Made by a program: the position numbers and the translations under genes
In this document: positions 60,461 through 64,000 of the stretch, piece after piece
Layout: every line of letters starts with the position of its first letter
Numbering within the stretch: position 1 is the first letter of the stretch
The notes under the pieces: generated by a model
Databases searched by the model: none
Seen by the model: the letters and a program-made list of their open reading frames with translations, nothing else
What the model was told of the DNA's origin: nothing
Origin: Gelatoporia subvermispora B
Taxonomy: Eukaryota > Basidiomycota > Agaricomycetes > Polyporales > Gelatoporiaceae
Length of the DNA stretch: 64,000 bases
Direction: 5' to 3'
NCBI GenBank assembly: GCA_000320605.2
Contig: KB445802.1
Coordinates: 673,122-737,121 of the forward strand

Positions 60461-61406
60461 ATGGCCATAAAACGCAACCTATCTCCCTCGGCGCCCCAGA
60501 CTGCGCCCACGGCAGCACTTGCCTTCAGTCAAGTCTCGAGCGCCTTCGTGTTGAGTCCATTGCTATCTCCTGCACGATCACCCCGTTCTTCATTCTCAGC
60601 CGACGCGGCTAGATCCACAGACGGTTCGGACATGGTCTCCTCGCCGTCTTCGGAAGCGCCGTCATTATTGCCAACATCTCCCATGCCACTTTTTACTTCG
60701 CAGTTATCGCCATCGAGTTTGGTCTCCTCTGTACAGGATCCGATAGCATCAGTCAATACAGGTACATCAAACACCCAAGTACATCGCCACACGTTGATCG
60801 GAGCTATTATTGGGGCCGTTGTCGGAGGGACAATTGTGCTGTTAGCAGTTGTTATACTTTGGAGACATCGCACCTTCAGACAAATTGATCAGGCTCATGG
60901 TCAGGCCTTACACTCTTTGAGAATAACACTGTTATCTGATGTAAGACATAGACGTCCAGCCGTTTGTATCTTGGCGTATCGGCAGATCAGTTTCCGCAAT
61001 AGACTCAAAGCCTCCGGAGATAGCGTCGAATCCAGACGTGGACTCTACCATTGCGATATCCGTATCTTCCTCTCGTATTGCTGAAGGCAGTCATAAATCC
61101 CTTGCAGAGCATCTTCACTCTGAACTGGCCTTGCAAGATTCCAGACAAGTCGAAAGCGTTCTTGCAGCTATACCTGGGCGAGGCAAGGCTCCGAGGCGGG
61201 ATCTATCAGAGACTCGAGATCGCTCTCCACCGCCGCCGCCATTACCTCCGCCAACACCTTTACCTCCACCGCCATCCTCACCTCCTCCACTGGCTCCACC
61301 CCAGCCGCTGCCATCACTTCCCCCAACTTTGCAGCATCAAGATTCCGGGCTCCGACTTATGTCAACCTATCTCAAAGAGATACCTCCCGCTTATTCGCGG
61401 GATTGA
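60461..61406 (+). CDS. Second mucin-like single-pass membrane protein with PPAY tail
   Basis: Exons 60461-60899 and 60952-61406 give 297 residues. The extracellular part is Ser/Pro/Thr-rich without clear repeats. One membrane segment (IGAIIGAVVGGTIVLLAVVI) is followed by a basic WRHR stop-transfer. The cytosolic tail contains a proline run of about 35 residues (61228-61325) and ends in PPAYSRD. The 52-nt intron at 60900-60951 keeps frame and is of typical size; a longer alternative acceptor at 60990 is also in frame. No signal peptide is obvious. The layout matches the gene at 9361-10346 despite low sequence similarity, so they may form a family. Function is unknown. Confidence 0.68.
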
Positions 61407-61653
61407 CACTGTTAATGGCTGATCTTCCGCCTACTCATTCATATTTAGGTCTGTCTACGTGTAATAATATTCGTTTGGCGATGATTGTGATATGTTTTGA
61501 ACGCAGAGCTGTCGGGGAAGGCTTGGTTCTCGCCTTCACGCTACTTTCGGTAAAAATAGCATTCCAAGTAAGGCACACTATTCGACGTGATAAATATCGA
61601 AGATTCGAGAAGAAATACATATGCAAATGTCCAAAGGGCTCGAAAAAGTGCGA

Positions 61654-64000
61654 TTAAGCATCCTCAACATGGAGACGCACCAAAATCACCCTCCTGCAAG
61701 ACGGGCACTGCCCAGTAGTCGCGAGCGCCCTGACAATGCAACTGTAGCGCGATTAGTGCCAATATCTTAGAGGGGTGATGCTAAAGCTGCTCACTTGAGG
61801 CAAAATAAGTGCCCGCAAGCCGTCGTGGTTGGCTCGTGGCATGGGTCCTGCCTGCAGGCTCTGCAGTGCCACATTGATTGCTTTGCTGCTGCCGTAACAG
61901 GATGTCGATGTGCAGCATAATTAGAGGTGTTTTTTGTCCCACTAGTACCTATGAGGTCTTGAGTACAGCATGCGAACCTAAGCCAATAGGTGACGTACCG
62001 CCGTGCAAGGAGCCTTCCGATGCGCGGGATCCTTGGACGCGTTCCGAAGACATAATATCGCCCTCAACAGTATGTGAAGACCCAATCACAGGAGCATCAC
62101 GCATGACATGAGTCACAATTCTCTCAGGACCAGGCCTTGCCGTGATATCTGATGGGGTCACGGGCTCGCAATCCGCAGAAGGTGGCACTTGCAGCGTGGG
62201 ATGAGGAGAACGGCTGCGAGAAGTGACCGGGGTCAAGTATGGCTCTGTCGATCGACCTCGAGATGATGGAGTCCGCGTTGTCATGCCCGGCTCCTCCATC
62301 TCTGTAGAGGCAAATACGGTAGACAAGGATGATGAATGGGTGACAGGCGAACCGGGGATAGAAGTCGCGACTGAGGCTCGAGACGACCGACGAGACGCAG
62401 GCGATGGGACATTGCGCAGATACTGCTTGACAGGAGACGGCTGCACTCGTCGTCGCCATGCCCTTTGAATCCGAGCTGCGGCAAGACGTCTAGCGAATGC
62501 GGCGATCTCGTCTTCTGTAGGTCCGCGCAACACCGTCGATACAGCATCGTGAGGGCTATGACCGGAAGACGCCAACAGCTGACGCTGCCGCCACGCTCGC
62601 TGAATTTTCATTGCGGCACGGTGCCTGGAGAACGCAACGATCTCGTCCTCTGTGGGCCCATTGAACACGTTTGATGAGGTGCTCCAGGGTTCTTGGGCGA
62701 AAGAAGCAGATTGCTGTCTCTGGCGCCAAGCTCGCTGAATCTTGGCTGCGGCATAGTGCCTAGCCAATGCGTTAATCTCTTCCTCGGTGGGTCCGTGATA
62801 TGTCGGATCAATCGCTTCAATCGCATTGGGAGCGTCCACGCTTCACAAGATGTGAAACTTCGTAGGCGTAATGATCAACCAGTTGGTGCTTACCTGACGT
62901 ATTCCAGGTCACGATCCGATAAATCAGGAGAACTTAGGTCTGGACCACAAATTCGACACGTCAGGATTCGTAGGAACCATGTGTAGAATTGAACGCACGT
63001 GAGCTCACTGCAGAGCGTACGCCAGGCTCGGAGACAGTACGAAAAAAGGGAGCCTTGTGCGTGCTATCAAGACCAACCTGAGACATACGCAGGTTATGTA
63101 CATGAGGGCGGTAACACAAAGCGAGAGCACTCACGGAGTTCGCCGTGTCCAACAGTAGAGGCGGAACTGTGAAGCCGTCAAGAGAAGCTGCGCGGTGATG
63201 CAATGGCGTTGACGGCAGTGATACAACTTCTGCTACGAGGACAGGCGAGGGAGATGAGGGGATCTGCTTGAACGTCACGACAAATCGAATCTAGAATGAG
63301 ATATGAAGGGTAGGCTTACCGATATGATGCCGCTTTGGACGCTCTGCGTTGCACTCGATCCCTGGTCCTCCGGAGTATGCTCTGCGGACATGTGCTGTGT
63401 ATCAACATCGTCAATGAGCCATTGCAAGTATCGAGGAAGCACAAAATTCCTGACATTCTTGTAGGCTGCTTGATCCACAAATCCGATGTTACATCGCGTG
63501 CAGTGAGGATGTGAGGCGGAAGCCCCGTAATGAGCTTGGAGAGAAGCCCTTGTGGCAAACGAAATGTTGCATGAATCGCATCGTATTGCTGGATGCTTGC
63601 TTTCTTTGTGCTGTATATACCACGTTACCTCACGACGTCAAGCTATCGGCTCCAAAGCACTGTACCTGCGTAAATAGATGCATATCTTCGCAAGCCTGTC
63701 CGCATATATGGCATTGACGATGTCGCTTGACGAAGTGTGCCTCTCGCTCGTCTTGATATAGCGATGCATCACAGATCTTGCAGGACCCGACCGAATGAAA
63801 CAGAGACATGTGCTGCAAGCAATACCACATATATTTTAGCTCGGATCGAAGACTCGATCCGTGAAGGTACATACCGCATTCAACACCGCCGCATTTCTCA
63901 GTCCTTCGGAACACCGAGAACATGTTAAATGTTTGGCACTCGCTCGATAGTGTTGTCTCAGATGCACTTCAGAGGCGAAATTCTGTTTACAATCGTCGCA
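61654..64000 (-). CDS. C2H2/IQ/RING protein (family member C), 5' end outside window
   Basis: From the right edge inward the frames encode C2H2-like units (CDDCKQNF with CSRCSEG; CKICDASL with CHICGQ; CDSCNISF with CTRCNIGF). A Ser/Pro linker follows, then three IQ-type repeats (62447-62794), another Ser/Pro/Arg-rich linker, and a RING (CRACRQDPCHEPTTTACGH, then C and CPSCRR) ending with TAA at 61654-61656. The RING is split by an intron at the same place as in members A and B. The joint between the linker exon and the IQ exon (about 62860-63010) is unresolved. IQ repeats bind calmodulin or myosin light chains in other proteins, which would make this a calcium-responsive ligase candidate. That is inference. 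Confidence 0.65.
62447..62794 (-). repeat. Three IQ-motif repeats, 135-bp coding period
   Basis: Three in-frame copies of about 26 residues, spaced 45 residues apart, each begin GPTE(E/D)EI and end KIQRAWRQR or RIQRAWRRR. Linkers of 19 residues between them are less conserved. Confidence 0.85.

Noticed and set aside
60900..60990. 91-nt intron in the second mucin-like gene
   Set aside because: It is in frame, but a 52-nt intron with acceptor at 60951 is also in frame and of typical size, so the shorter one was preferred.

Overview
This window is eukaryotic nuclear DNA from a filamentous basidiomycete. Most genes are cut by many short GT-AG introns of about 45-60 nt, often five to twelve per gene. 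Intergenic gaps are short, and the gene set is fungal: a HIRA histone chaperone, GPI-GlcNAc transferase, an FTR1/FET3 iron-uptake pair, aryl-alcohol-dehydrogenase-type aldo-keto reductase, and a large two-gene transposon of a type common in mushroom-forming fungi. A wood-decay Agaricomycete, perhaps Polyporales, fits best, but that placement is inference. No bacterial operons, CRISPR arrays or prophage are present. All gene models are reading-frame and splice-site predictions made by eye. Where exon lengths are given, their sum is divisible by three.

Left third (1-24.7 kb), mainly housekeeping: a partial gene end; two valine tRNAs of different anticodon on either side of an oxysterol-binding protein gene; the catalytic subunit of GPI-GlcNAc transferase; a dead aldo-keto reductase; a mucin-like single-pass membrane protein; a PARP-type zinc-finger protein with two micro-exons; a roughly 253-bp tandem repeat array; a small C2H2/RING protein; the histone chaperone HIR1; a secreted serine carboxypeptidase; and a mitochondrial carrier of the HEM25/SLC25A38 glycine-transporter type.

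Middle (25-47 kb), accessory: decayed copies of an F-box gene family at 25-26.8, 43.7-45.3 and 45.8-46.5 kb, with a stray tail at 10.9 kb. Between them lie the divergent high-affinity iron-uptake genes FTR1 and FET3, which share a promoter with four ATCWGATAA sites, and an approximately 8-kb DNA transposon at 34.35-42.33 kb. The transposon is bounded by 100-bp inverted repeats and carries two divergent genes that look intact.

Right part (48-64 kb): a carboxylesterase-like protein lacking the nucleophile serine; a 3.3-kb stretch without a recognisable gene; an APH-type kinase-like protein; and three same-strand paralogues of a multi-C2H2 plus C-terminal RING family. The third paralogue runs off the window and has gained three calmodulin-type IQ repeats. 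A second mucin-like membrane protein with the same PPAY tail as the one at 9.4 kb sits between the second and third RING genes.

Functional links: FTR1 and FET3 form one plasma-membrane iron permease/ferroxidase complex. The RING proteins, the F-box relics and the PPxY-tailed membrane proteins all point to ubiquitin-linked accessory functions; this last link is inference only.
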